A DNA stretch of 64,000 nt from Acinetobacter kyonggiensis. GTDB taxonomy: Bacteria; Pseudomonadota; Gammaproteobacteria; Pseudomonadales; Moraxellaceae. Both the position numbers and the translations under genes were made by a program. Below the pieces are notes generated by a model. The model saw only the letters and a program-made list of their open reading frames with translations, was not told the DNA's origin and made no database searches. Shown here one piece after another: positions 18,371 through 26,987 of this stretch (positions are counted from its first letter, which is position 1; every line of letters starts with the position of its first letter). The stretch is from positions 248,001 through 312,000 of the forward strand of contig NZ_FNPK01000001.1 of assembly GCF_900107285.1 (NCBI RefSeq). The letters are read 5' to 3'.

Positions 18371-21300
18371 TTATTCCTCAATCACAGATTGATGCCAAAA
18401 GACCGGCTGATAGAGCTGATAGGAAAATTGTTTGCAAGCCTGTTCAAGCAAAGCGGTGGCATCTTGTTCCTGTAAAATAAATTGCCAGTCACGGTGCATT
18501 TTGGTCGCTTCATTATCGGCAACCGAAAAACCTGTAAATTTGCCATCTTCATGCCAATCTTTATAGATCACCTCCATATCTTCAATACACATCTGATTTT
18601 GCTCATTGGCTTGCCAGTCATGCACTTTATCTTTTTCAGCAATTTTCAGCAGCAAAGCAGCAGGTAACACCAAAGGCTGAGTTTGTCCATATTTCCACGC
18701 CGCTAACCAGTGCGAAATCCATTCCCGAGCCTGATTAGAACTCACCCCCTGACATAACAGGGTTCGGTCACTAAACACCACAATCCGCGTCAGTTTTTCA
18801 CCGCCCTCGCCCATATTTAAATACGCCAGCCAAAGTAAATATTCTAACCACACTTTGGCACGACGCTTGGCACGTGCACTGGAAGCCTCCAGACTGACCC
18901 ATTGTTCTGCACTGTTTTTAGGCAGGCGAATGTTCATATAAATCTGATCATTGATCTTCCAGACCTGCTGTGTCGTCGGGGTCGTTTCAGAGGCATAGTT
19001 CAACAAGCGATCTTTTAAGCGCTGTTGTTCCAACACGCTGACTTGCCAACTGCTGTGTTTCAATTTTCCAATCGGCAGCTGATCCATCAACAATTCAGGC
19101 TTTGCTTCACCTTCATGCTGCTGTAAAAAATGCCGTACAGCATAACGCCCTAGCCCATCCAGTAATAACGGTTCTTGCACTGCGGGTAAATCTTCAGGGC
19201 GTAAATTATCCACGCCTAAGGTTTTTAAATATAAGCGTGCTGGAAAAGTCACATCCTGAATCCACTGATGGCTATCCAACACTTGTACATCTTGTTGCAA
19301 ATGTTGATATGGGGTATTCACCCAAGCCGCACGTTGTCCCGTGGCGTGACGAATTTGCCCAGCCACACTGAACCATTGATCCTGATAACGTACCGGTTTT
19401 AGAGATTCAAAACCGACTGGATCAAACGGTAATAAAGGATGCACGTGATAAAGGGATTGTAGTTGTTCTGCTACGTCAACCCCATGAATATTCACGGTTT
19501 CATTCACCGCAGCATCGGGTTGTTTCGACTGCACAATAAAAGCCAGATGTTGAATCAGTTCCTGCAACACGGTTGATGGATCACGCACCTCACCATCGTT
19601 AATATCGAAGCCATTATAAAATAACCATAAGCTTTCTTGTGCCAACAACAGGTTATCTAAAAATGCGCCTTGGTCATCTTCCAAACGTGAACGATCACCC
19701 AATTGTGGTTTCAACAAATCCATTAAATCAAAGGGTAAATGCTGGCTGCGATTTGGAAATTTACCACTGTCGAGTCCAAGCATCACAATCAGTTTATACG
19801 GTACAGGTCGAATCTGACCAATTTGACTAAAGGTAATTTGCCCCGTCGGTTCAGCATGTTCCAGTTGTGTTTCTAAAGTACTGTTAATTTCAGCCAATAA
19901 ATACGGTAATGGCAAACTCAACGCACGTAAGGCATGATGATCGTGCTCATCATAAAAACTGGCAAGTGTCAGCATGCGTTCTTGTTTTTTAATAATTTTA
20001 TAGACACTGCCTAAAGACTCAACCCCAGCGTCTTCAAATTCAGTAATGTCCTGCATCAGCCGTTTCAGCCATGTTTCAACAGGCACACTTTCGCCTTGTT
20101 CATGTGCTGTCATCCAGTCACGGCGTGCATCAAAATCTTGATAAATCTGGATCAGCTTGGCAATTAATTCAAAATCACTCGGCAGCACTTTGGCAAAACT
20201 GAGCGTGCCTTGAAATAAAGTATGTTCAGGAATGGCAACGCCCAAAGCCAGACGATCGAGCGCAAATTTAAAACTAAAACGATAGTCGTCATCACCTGCA
20301 GACAAACTGCGCTGCAAATGCTGTGCATCTAAGCCGCGTTTAAAACCAGCATCAATTAACAATTCCGTGATGCGTTCAATTGCATTGACTTCTAAACCGT
20401 AAAGCTGCTGGGTTGCACTCAGACTCAGCCAATCGGCAAAATCTTCAATGCTAAAACGTCTTTGAATCAGTTCAATTCGCCCCAAAACTGCTGTCCAAGC
20501 ATTCAGCGCATCCAGCTGAGTGACCCCTGCAATTTTAATCGGCAAATACACACTGTCTCTGGACAGTTGATGACTACTGCCTGTTTTTTGCTGAATCAGA
20601 TCGCATTCACTGGGTGGTGGCGCAAACACACTACGAATTAAAGGTTCTAGTTCACTTAAACTCGGACTCAGTACCAAAATATCGCTGGGTCTGCGCGGCT
20701 CGTCTTTACTGCCTTGTGCCAACCAGTGAATCAGCTGCTCTTTTAAAACTTCCAGCTGACGTAAACTGGAATGACAGACATGAATCTGAATCGAATCATC
20801 GTGCTCATCTAATACATATTGCTGCTGTTCGGGTTCAACCAAATACAACACATCAGACTGCACTTTAGCCAATAAATGGTTTGCATAATCATCGACAAAG
20901 GCATCTGCCCAAATGCCATCTTCGCCTGAAGACAAGTTGGATAATAAGGAAAAATGATCTCGTGCTTGTTTACCAAAACGCGTCAATAACGGATGGCGTG
21001 ATTCACGCTGTTCGGCATTAAAATTTAAGGTAAATTCCTGAAAGAATTTTGTAATGTCCGCATCACTGGCTTGCGGGTTTTTAGCAATAAAACGTTCTTT
21101 TACCCCAACGTCATAACGGGCTTTCCAATTTGGATCGACACTGTCCGCCCAATACTCTTGCGAAGGATTGTAGTGCAAAATATAAATATCAATGTACTGC
21201 CCCAAACGGCGTAAAAATGCCAGTTGCATGGGCGGCAAATCCAGTAAAGTAAAAATCACCAACTGGGACGGTAATTTTTTGAGCGCAGCTTGCCGTGTCT

Positions 21301-22063
21301 CAGGATGATCCAGAATTTCCCAAAACATGGCATCAATACTTTGCATCTGCTCAAAGTCTTGATGAAAAACTTCCTGCCATAACCAACGCTGCCATGCTTC
21401 CAATTCATGCGCTTGATTTAAAGTAAATGCAGAAATTTCAGTATTGGTTTTAAAAAACATCTGTTCAATCGGCAGTGGTTTATTTTGCCCCCATGCCTGC
21501 AACCAATTGCTTGGACAGTTGCATAAATTGGCTGGGCAGTTTTTCTGACAATGCCCACGATATTCCATGTAATGACTAAACAAGCGTGATACTTGTTCCG
21601 CCACCCAATACAGCATGCCTTGCTTTTTCAGCTGCTTTTCCACCCCTTGTTCTAAACGATCAGCACTGTCATAAATGCGCTGTACAATCGAATATAAAGG
21701 ATGATCTGGGGTTAAAGGATTTTGCTGTGCTTGAATAAAAGTTTTTAAGGCTTGAAAGATGCGCCACTTAATAATAATGCGTGGAATATTGGCTTTACGA
21801 ACCTGTTCTTTTTGCTCGACCAACACCCATTGATAAGCTGACCATTGAAAGCCGCGAATACGATGATGAAATTGGGTATTGGCACTAATGCCCTTTTGTT
21901 CTGCTAATTTTTGCGTTAACCATGCTTCAACCGCATGCGACGGCACAATAAAATGTTGAGTTTTAAGCACCTGAAAAGGCGTTGCAGCAGGCTTATTCAC
22001 GGTCGTCAACATGGCATGGACAAGCACATCAATACGCTGACTTTGAATCACATGAATTGCCAT
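18371..22063 (-). CDS. recC: Exodeoxyribonuclease V gamma subunit RecC
   Basis: RecC recognises Chi sites and channels the unwound strands in RecBCD. The protein has 1230 residues, longer than E. coli RecC (1122). It has a helicase-like N-terminal half with inactive motifs, for example GLDSGKFPNRS where active UvrD-family enzymes carry motif V-like sequence, and a C-terminal nuclease-like domain. It begins the recC-recB-recD operon. A cysteine cluster C172-C176-C181-C183 stands out and is not a feature I know from E. coli RecC. Identification rests on operon position plus the overall family pattern. Confidence 0.94.
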   Translation of the reverse strand: MAIHVIQSQRIDVLVHAMLTTVNKPAATPFQVLKTQHFIVPSHAVEAWLTQKLAEQKGISANTQFHHRIRGFQWSAYQWVLVEQKEQVRKANIPRIIIKWRIFQALKTFIQAQQNPLTPDHPLYSIVQRIYDSADRLEQGVEKQLKKQGMLYWVAEQVSRLFSHYMEYRGHCQKNCPANLCNCPSNWLQAWGQNKPLPIEQMFFKTNTEISAFTLNQAHELEAWQRWLWQEVFHQDFEQMQSIDAMFWEILDHPETRQAALKKLPSQLVIFTLLDLPPMQLAFLRRLGQYIDIYILHYNPSQEYWADSVDPNWKARYDVGVKERFIAKNPQASDADITKFFQEFTLNFNAEQRESRHPLLTRFGKQARDHFSLLSNLSSGEDGIWADAFVDDYANHLLAKVQSDVLYLVEPEQQQYVLDEHDDSIQIHVCHSSLRQLEVLKEQLIHWLAQGSKDEPRRPSDILVLSPSLSELEPLIRSVFAPPPSECDLIQQKTGSSHQLSRDSVYLPIKIAGVTQLDALNAWTAVLGRIELIQRRFSIEDFADWLSLSATQQLYGLEVNAIERITELLIDAGFKRGLDAQHLQRSLSAGDDDYRFSFKFALDRLALGVAIPEHTLFQGTLSFAKVLPSDFELIAKLIQIYQDFDARRDWMTAHEQGESVPVETWLKRLMQDITEFEDAGVESLGSVYKIIKKQERMLTLASFYDEHDHHALRALSLPLPYLLAEINSTLETQLEHAEPTGQITFSQIGQIRPVPYKLIVMLGLDSGKFPNRSQHLPFDLMDLLKPQLGDRSRLEDDQGAFLDNLLLAQESLWLFYNGFDINDGEVRDPSTVLQELIQHLAFIVQSKQPDAAVNETVNIHGVDVAEQLQSLYHVHPLLPFDPVGFESLKPVRYQDQWFSVAGQIRHATGQRAAWVNTPYQHLQQDVQVLDSHQWIQDVTFPARLYLKTLGVDNLRPEDLPAVQEPLLLDGLGRYAVRHFLQQHEGEAKPELLMDQLPIGKLKHSSWQVSVLEQQRLKDRLLNYASETTPTTQQVWKINDQIYMNIRLPKNSAEQWVSLEASSARAKRRAKVWLEYLLWLAYLNMGEGGEKLTRIVVFSDRTLLCQGVSSNQAREWISHWLAAWKYGQTQPLVLPAALLLKIAEKDKVHDWQANEQNQMCIEDMEVIYKDWHEDGKFTGFSVADNEATKMHRDWQFILQEQDATALLEQACKQFSYQLYQPVFWHQSVIEE

Positions 22064-22207
22064 GAATTACCTACTCCACTCTTTTTTAAAATACAATGCC
22101 TACAAAAGCATAAAAATTATTTACTATACATCTGCATCTGTCTATGTCACTTTGAGATTTCGGTTCGATTCAAAAATGCTTTGAAATTCGTACCTTAATA
22201 GGGTCTT

Positions 22208-22236
22208 TTGACATTTTACCCCTTAGTCATTAAATA
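22208..22236 (+). promoter_or_regulatory. Sigma-70 promoter of the DUF697-like gene
   Basis: A consensus TTGACA at 22208-22213 and TAAATA at 22231-22236 are exactly 17 bp apart. The start codon is 34 bp further, giving a short leader. This is the best promoter match in the window. Confidence 0.72.
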
Positions 22237-22270
22237 GAAAAACCAACACGAAGTTTAAGGTATTTAGATT

Positions 22271-22777
22271 ATGAAAATAGATAAAATTCCAGACTCAATA
22301 GACCCAGCATTAGATTTAGAAATCATTCGTGCAGAATGCTTAGAACTGGTGCAAAAACGAGCTTACATTTCTGCTGGTGCTGCTGTCGCACCTGTGCCAT
22401 TTCTAGATGTTGTTATCGATGTCGGAATTTTGTCACAACTCATTCCAGAAGTGAATGCGCGCTTTGGTTTAGCACCCGAACAAATTAGTGTCTACGATCC
22501 CGAGACCAAACAAGTACATTGGCAAGAACTGCGCAAACGAGGGGTAGAGTTCTCAGGACTGGTGATTGCACGTACTGCGGTTAAAAAATCCATCAATAAT
22601 GTTGCCGCTAAAGTTATCACCAAACAAGTGACTAAATTCATTCCTTTAGGGGGACAAATTATTGCCGCAAGTTTAGGTTATATTGTCATGAAAAAAGTCG
22701 CAGCAGCGCATGTAGAAGAATGTTACAGCCTTGCCAAAGACATTCAAAAAAAACAAAATGCTCAGCTTGTCGGTTAA
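22271..22777 (+). CDS. Uncharacterised DUF697/YcjF-like membrane-associated protein
   Basis: A 168-residue protein with two hydrophobic stretches: one around SAGAAVAPVPFLDVVIDVGIL (residues 36-56) and one around FIPLGGQIIAASLGYIVMKK (residues 121-140). A basic amphipathic segment lies between them. This layout resembles the DUF697/YcjF domain found C-terminal to dynamin-like and Era-like GTPases, but no GTPase domain or neighbour is present. The match is weak. It has its own strong promoter and lies between the divergent recC and the convergent pap. Confidence 0.55.
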   Translation: MKIDKIPDSIDPALDLEIIRAECLELVQKRAYISAGAAVAPVPFLDVVIDVGILSQLIPEVNARFGLAPEQISVYDPETKQVHWQELRKRGVEFSGLVIARTAVKKSINNVAAKVITKQVTKFIPLGGQIIAASLGYIVMKKVAAAHVEECYSLAKDIQKKQNAQLVG

Positions 22778-22823
22778 GCACAGCGTTATCAGTCGTTGAC
22801 CCTCAAAGTAGACTGATCTTTCT

Positions 22824-22855
22824 GCTGAGCGCTTAATCTGCGCTCAGCTGTTTTA
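22824..22855 (+). terminator. Terminator overlapping the end of pap
   Basis: GCTGAGCGC and GCGCTCAGC pair perfectly around a seven-base loop and are followed on the plus strand by TTTT. The right arm lies inside the last codons of the convergent pap gene. Confidence 0.65.
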
Positions 22856-24260
22856 AAATGGTTCGCAATACCTCTAAACGCGCCATATATTTATCGTTGG
22901 TGGCAATAATATGCCACGGTGCATGCACGGTGCTGGTTTGCTCAAACATATCTGCGGCAGCGTCTAAGTAACCGTCCCATTTTTCACGATTACGCCAGTC
23001 ATCGGCAGTAATTTTAAAGCGTTTATGTGGTGTTTCTTCTCGCGCTTTAAAGCGCACTTCCTGCTCATCTTTACTAATGGCAAGCCAAAATTTAATCACC
23101 ACGGTTTGACTGTTGACCAAATCATTTTCAAAACGGTTAATTTCTTCATAAGCACGTTGCCACTCGACCTCATTGGCAAAACCCTCAACCCGCTCGACCA
23201 AGACCCGACCATACCAAGAACGGTCAAAAATGGTAATATCTTCATCGGTCTGCAATTTGGTCCAAAAACGCCATAAATAGGGATGACGTAATTCATATTT
23301 CTCAGGTGCCGCAATGGTATGAATGTCATATTCACGTGGATCAAGATTTTTTACAATGCGTTTGATTGCACCACCTTTCCCCGCAGCATCCATCCCTTCA
23401 AAGACAATAATCGCTTTGCGATCATCAAAGCGCAGTGCTTCAGCCACTTTAAGCGACAGTTTTTTAAATTCTGCTTTATAGTTTTCTTGATTGACCGCCT
23501 TATTTGCTGGCGCTAATAAAGGCTCTGGAACGGTTGCCTGTTTCCACTTGGTTTTGTTTTGACTTAAATGTTCTGGGCAATGCTCTAAAGCACGTAAAAT
23601 ATGTTGGGCAAATTGTTGATCACGTAATTTTTCATCTTCACAATCAATCACGGTCCAATCATCAGTAAAACGCTGACGCAGTTTTTGTACATTGTCATAT
23701 TGCTTTTTATTACGCCAATCTAAGCCATGCAGTTTATGCCAATGCACTTCACTCGGCTTCATATTATCTAATCGTTTTTGCAAAGATTTCCATGACAAAT
23801 CAAACCAGACTTTCACCACATCAACATGGTTGTTTTTTAGATCCTGTTCAAAGCTGCGCATGTCCTCGACATAGGCATCAAACAGCGTTTCATCTAATGG
23901 TTTGGACACATGTAAAGCCGTGATTAACAGATCGCTATACCAATTGCCAAACATCACCATAATTTGCCCTTCCGCGGGAATAAAGGGTGCATACGGTTGC
24001 CAAAAAGTTTGATTTTGCTTAAATATATTGGGTGCATCGGCTTTGACCCGCAAATAACGCGGATCGACCCATTCACGTAGCTGCTTAACAGACTCGCCCT
24101 TACCCGCCAATTCAATGCCATTGACTAAAATCACCAGACTTTTGGCATTTTTTTGGTCGCGGGTATTTTTTAAAAAATATTGTGCTTCAATCAAATTCAA
24201 GGAAAGCTGAGCTTCATCCAACAGCTGATTTTCAGTTTTTTCTATTTTTTCTATAGACAT
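22833..24260 (-). CDS. pap: Polyphosphate:AMP phosphotransferase (PPK2 class II)
   Basis: Pap transfers phosphate from polyphosphate to AMP, giving ADP. Two PPK2 domains are fused in 475 residues, the length known for Acinetobacter Pap. The C-terminal domain has an intact Walker A (GMDAAGKGG, residues 289-297) and the DRSWYGR Walker B region from D346. The N-terminal domain keeps a Walker A-like GIELAGKG (48-55), but the DRSWYGR equivalent reads FGNWYSD (104-110), so it is probably non-catalytic. It is a single gene with GGAAG five bases before the start and a small palindrome upstream. Confidence 0.95.
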   Translation of the reverse strand: MSIEKIEKTENQLLDEAQLSLNLIEAQYFLKNTRDQKNAKSLVILVNGIELAGKGESVKQLREWVDPRYLRVKADAPNIFKQNQTFWQPYAPFIPAEGQIMVMFGNWYSDLLITALHVSKPLDETLFDAYVEDMRSFEQDLKNNHVDVVKVWFDLSWKSLQKRLDNMKPSEVHWHKLHGLDWRNKKQYDNVQKLRQRFTDDWTVIDCEDEKLRDQQFAQHILRALEHCPEHLSQNKTKWKQATVPEPLLAPANKAVNQENYKAEFKKLSLKVAEALRFDDRKAIIVFEGMDAAGKGGAIKRIVKNLDPREYDIHTIAAPEKYELRHPYLWRFWTKLQTDEDITIFDRSWYGRVLVERVEGFANEVEWQRAYEEINRFENDLVNSQTVVIKFWLAISKDEQEVRFKAREETPHKRFKITADDWRNREKWDGYLDAAADMFEQTSTVHAPWHIIATNDKYMARLEVLRTILKQLSAD

Positions 24261-24319
24261 ATGGCTTCCAAATCCTTGTATTTATTTCAGTATATCCAAG
24301 CATAGAACAAGGCTGAATC

Positions 24320-24337
24320 ATAAAATATACATTTTAT
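24320..24337. repeat. AT-rich inverted repeat upstream of pap
   Basis: ATAAAAT and ATTTTAT are seven-base perfect arms around ATAC. It lies about 60 bp before the pap start, between two divergent genes, and could be an operator. AT-rich palindromes this short also occur by chance. Confidence 0.35.
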
Positions 24338-24465
24338 GTTGCGTAAAATTGCTTCTTTCTACATCACACTGACTTCTTTTTAGTCATTTTTATCACAGAT
24401 TGTCATAGCGAGTTTGCCAATCTCGTTCTAAGATTTAACCATCTAAAAAATAATAGAGATGCTTG

Positions 24466-25176
24466 ATGTCAAAACTGGCTGCATTGGATGACTTATTAGA
24501 GTTATATTATCAACTGAATTACCATCAAAATCCTGACATTTTTCAGCGTTTACAAGACGTGCAAGCTTGGCAAAAAGTGCGCATGCAAAGCACGCATTTA
24601 CGACAGTTTGCTGAAAAGCACAATATTTTAATGTCTGAGTATTTTCTCAATCGCTTATATGGCGGTTCAGATTTTGACGCTTTGGCGGGGCAAATTGCGC
24701 GTTTAATGAAATATGCGCATAAAGCAGAAAAACTGATTCCTGAAAATGCCATCAGAACAGGCACATCAGGCGTTTCTTTGGCTATTTTAGCCGTACAACT
24801 GGATGAGCAAGTCGCGATACAATTGCTCAAAGACTACCATCCACATGAAAAGTTAACCGATGAAATGATGCGTTTGACCTACCTTAAACTGGATCAAGGG
24901 CAACAACGCCTTCAACAGCTGGATTTACTTGACCAGTTGGGCTTGAGTTTAGATCAATATATGCGCTCATTTATGGTCTATACCGCATTTAAAATGTGTA
25001 AAGGTGCAGCCAGCAAATACAACTTTCAAGTGATGTATGAATTTATGCAGGATGGCTTTTTAGCGATGAAACCATTAAAGTCGGCAGAGAAATTTGTCAA
25101 AGATTTTACTGCGGTTGAACGCCAAATTATCCATCAAGTTCATGCAGCCGATCCCAATCCATTTCAGTATCAATGA
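24466..25176 (+). CDS. FFLEELY-type motif protein, function unknown
   Basis: A 236-residue helical, soluble-looking protein. The stretch YFLNRLYGGSDFDAL at about residues 63-77 corresponds to the FFLEELYGPKDF motif that names a family found in Acinetobacter and Pseudomonas. No catalytic motif, signal peptide or membrane helix is seen. I used the ATG at 24466 with a GAG seven bases upstream; a TTG one codon earlier is less likely. It is 162 bp ahead of ubiE on the same strand, with no evidence of a shared role. Confidence 0.65.
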   Translation: MSKLAALDDLLELYYQLNYHQNPDIFQRLQDVQAWQKVRMQSTHLRQFAEKHNILMSEYFLNRLYGGSDFDALAGQIARLMKYAHKAEKLIPENAIRTGTSGVSLAILAVQLDEQVAIQLLKDYHPHEKLTDEMMRLTYLKLDQGQQRLQQLDLLDQLGLSLDQYMRSFMVYTAFKMCKGAASKYNFQVMYEFMQDGFLAMKPLKSAEKFVKDFTAVERQIIHQVHAADPNPFQYQ

Positions 25177-25338
25177 TGCTGTTGTGGAAATAACAAATCG
25201 AACTGTGAATTAAAATAAAGAATAGATTTCTGTATATTATTCATAACAATTGCATGCTGATTGCTGTACAACGTCTTAGAATCTGTCATCATGCATGCAC
25301 TGCAACATTAACCCTATTTTTATGTTAGGAGTGACTCT

Positions 25339-26283
25339 ATGTCTAATGAAAATCAAACGCCTACCTCTACCCCTGAGTCGGCACCAAATACAGACAAAGT
25401 AAGTCCTTTCTTAACCGAACCGCTTCCACAAGGTACTGCTCAAGGTCAGCAACAATCCTTACAACAACAGCTGACAAATACCCCTGTTACAGGTTCAGTA
25501 CCCAAATATAATCTGCCACGTGGCGCCAATACAGGCAATGTCGGTGCAACCACACACTTCGGTTATCAAACCGTGAGTAGTGATGATAAAGCACAAAAAG
25601 TCGCTGAAGTGTTCCATTCTGTTGCCAGCAAATACGACATCATGAATGACTTGATGTCGTTCGGTATTCACCGTCTATGGAAACGCTTTGCCATTAATAT
25701 GTCTGGCGTACGTCGTGGTCAGCATGTACTGGATATTGCAGGCGGTACAGGCGATTTAGCCAAAGTCTTTAGCCGTGAAGTCGGCCCTACAGGTCATGTC
25801 GTTCTTTCAGACATCAACGAATCCATGCTCAATGTGGGTCGTGACCGTTTAATCGATGCTGGTTGTACCAATGTCGATTTCGTTTTAGCCAATGCTGAAA
25901 CTTTAGAGCCATTTGCAGACAACAGCTTTGACTTGCTGACCATCAGCTTTGGTTTACGTAACGTGACCGATAAAGATGCTGCGCTTGCAGCCATGTACCG
26001 TGTGCTTAAGCCGGGCGGTCGTTTACTGATTTTAGAATTTTCTAAACCGGTATTTGAACCGTTCTCTAAGCTTTATGATTTGTATTCATTTACGGCATTG
26101 CCAATCATGGGCAAAATCATTGCCAATGACTCAGAAAGCTACAAATACTTAGCAGAATCGATTCGTATGCACCCCGACCAACGTACCCTAAAAGGCATGA
26201 TGGAACAGGCAGGCTTCCAAAACTGTGATTACCACAACTTAACCGGTGGTATTGTTGCGGTTCACCGCGGCTTTAAACTGTAA
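25339..26283 (+). CDS. ubiE: Ubiquinone/menaquinone C-methyltransferase UbiE
   Basis: UbiE is the SAM-dependent C-methylase of ubiquinone (and menaquinone) synthesis. From about residue 71 the sequence follows E. coli UbiE closely ([28 protein letters not shown], the SAM loop [10 protein letters not shown] and [20 protein letters not shown]). The first ~62 residues are an extra Gln/Thr/Pro-rich, low-complexity extension. The start has a good AGGAG, so the extension is probably translated. First gene of ubiE-ubiJ-ubiB; gaps of 11 and 12 bp. Confidence 0.96.
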   Translation: MSNENQTPTSTPESAPNTDKVSPFLTEPLPQGTAQGQQQSLQQQLTNTPVTGSVPKYNLPRGANTGNVGATTHFGYQTVSSDDKAQKVAEVFHSVASKYDIMNDLMSFGIHRLWKRFAINMSGVRRGQHVLDIAGGTGDLAKVFSREVGPTGHVVLSDINESMLNVGRDRLIDAGCTNVDFVLANAETLEPFADNSFDLLTISFGLRNVTDKDAALAAMYRVLKPGGRLLILEFSKPVFEPFSKLYDLYSFTALPIMGKIIANDSESYKYLAESIRMHPDQRTLKGMMEQAGFQNCDYHNLTGGIVAVHRGFKL

Positions 26284-26294
26284 GGGTTTACGCT

Positions 26295-26975
26295 ATGTGG
26301 TCGATTCTGGCACTGGGTGCAGTCGAACGATTCATTCATCATGTCATTGATTTGGATGCGCTTACTCGTATCCAACTGAATGCACTGCAAGGCAAAATGT
26401 TGCGTGTGGTCATTGATACCCCGCAACTGTCTGTCGATGTATTTTTTGACCAAGACAAAGTTCGCCTTGAACCTACCGTCACAGGGCAAAGTGAAAAAAT
26501 ATCTATTTTTGAACAACGTCCATTTGATCAAAATCAACAGCTTTCTGAAGCAACGGCCACCTTACACGTTAAAAATGTAGTTGAGCTTTTAAAGTTACTG
26601 TTTGCCGAGGATGTCGGTAATATCCCACTGCAAGGTGACTATCACTTGTTGCAAGATATTCAACGGATCATGCAACAAGCCGAACCTGATTTAGCATCAC
26701 ATTTAAGTCCTTGGATTGGCCCGAGCCTTGCACATGAACTGGGTAAAATTCAACACGTCCCGCAACATTTAAAACGCTCATTGCAAAGCCATTTGTTCTT
26801 TGCTGAAGATGCCTTAAAAGAAGATTTAGCTGTATTTGCCCCACGCTGGCAAATGGATGACTTAAATCAAGACACGCGCATTCTCAATCAAAATTTAGAT
26901 CGTGCTGAAGCCAAAATTCAACAACTTCAAGCACACATTGATGCAGCTGCAACTTCTGCTTCACCTCAAGATTAG
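26295..26975 (+). CDS. ubiJ: Ubiquinone biosynthesis accessory factor UbiJ (SCP2 domain)
   Basis: UbiJ is a lipid-binding scaffold of the soluble Ubi complex, thought to hold hydrophobic ubiquinone precursors in an SCP2 domain. The 226-residue protein has the SCP2 part in the first half, opening with ALGAVERFIHHVIDLD. It ends in a long coiled coil (NQNLDRAEAKIQQLQAHID), as in the family. It lies 11 bp after ubiE and 12 bp before ubiB, the conserved UbiE-J-B order. Confidence 0.92.
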   Translation: MWSILALGAVERFIHHVIDLDALTRIQLNALQGKMLRVVIDTPQLSVDVFFDQDKVRLEPTVTGQSEKISIFEQRPFDQNQQLSEATATLHVKNVVELLKLLFAEDVGNIPLQGDYHLLQDIQRIMQQAEPDLASHLSPWIGPSLAHELGKIQHVPQHLKRSLQSHLFFAEDALKEDLAVFAPRWQMDDLNQDTRILNQNLDRAEAKIQQLQAHIDAAATSASPQD

Positions 26976-26987
26976 GTAATAACATAT

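Noticed and set aside
22064..22270. SOS (LexA) box upstream of recC or elsewhere
   Set aside because: No CTGT-N8-ACAG palindrome was seen, and Acinetobacter is known to lack a classical LexA.
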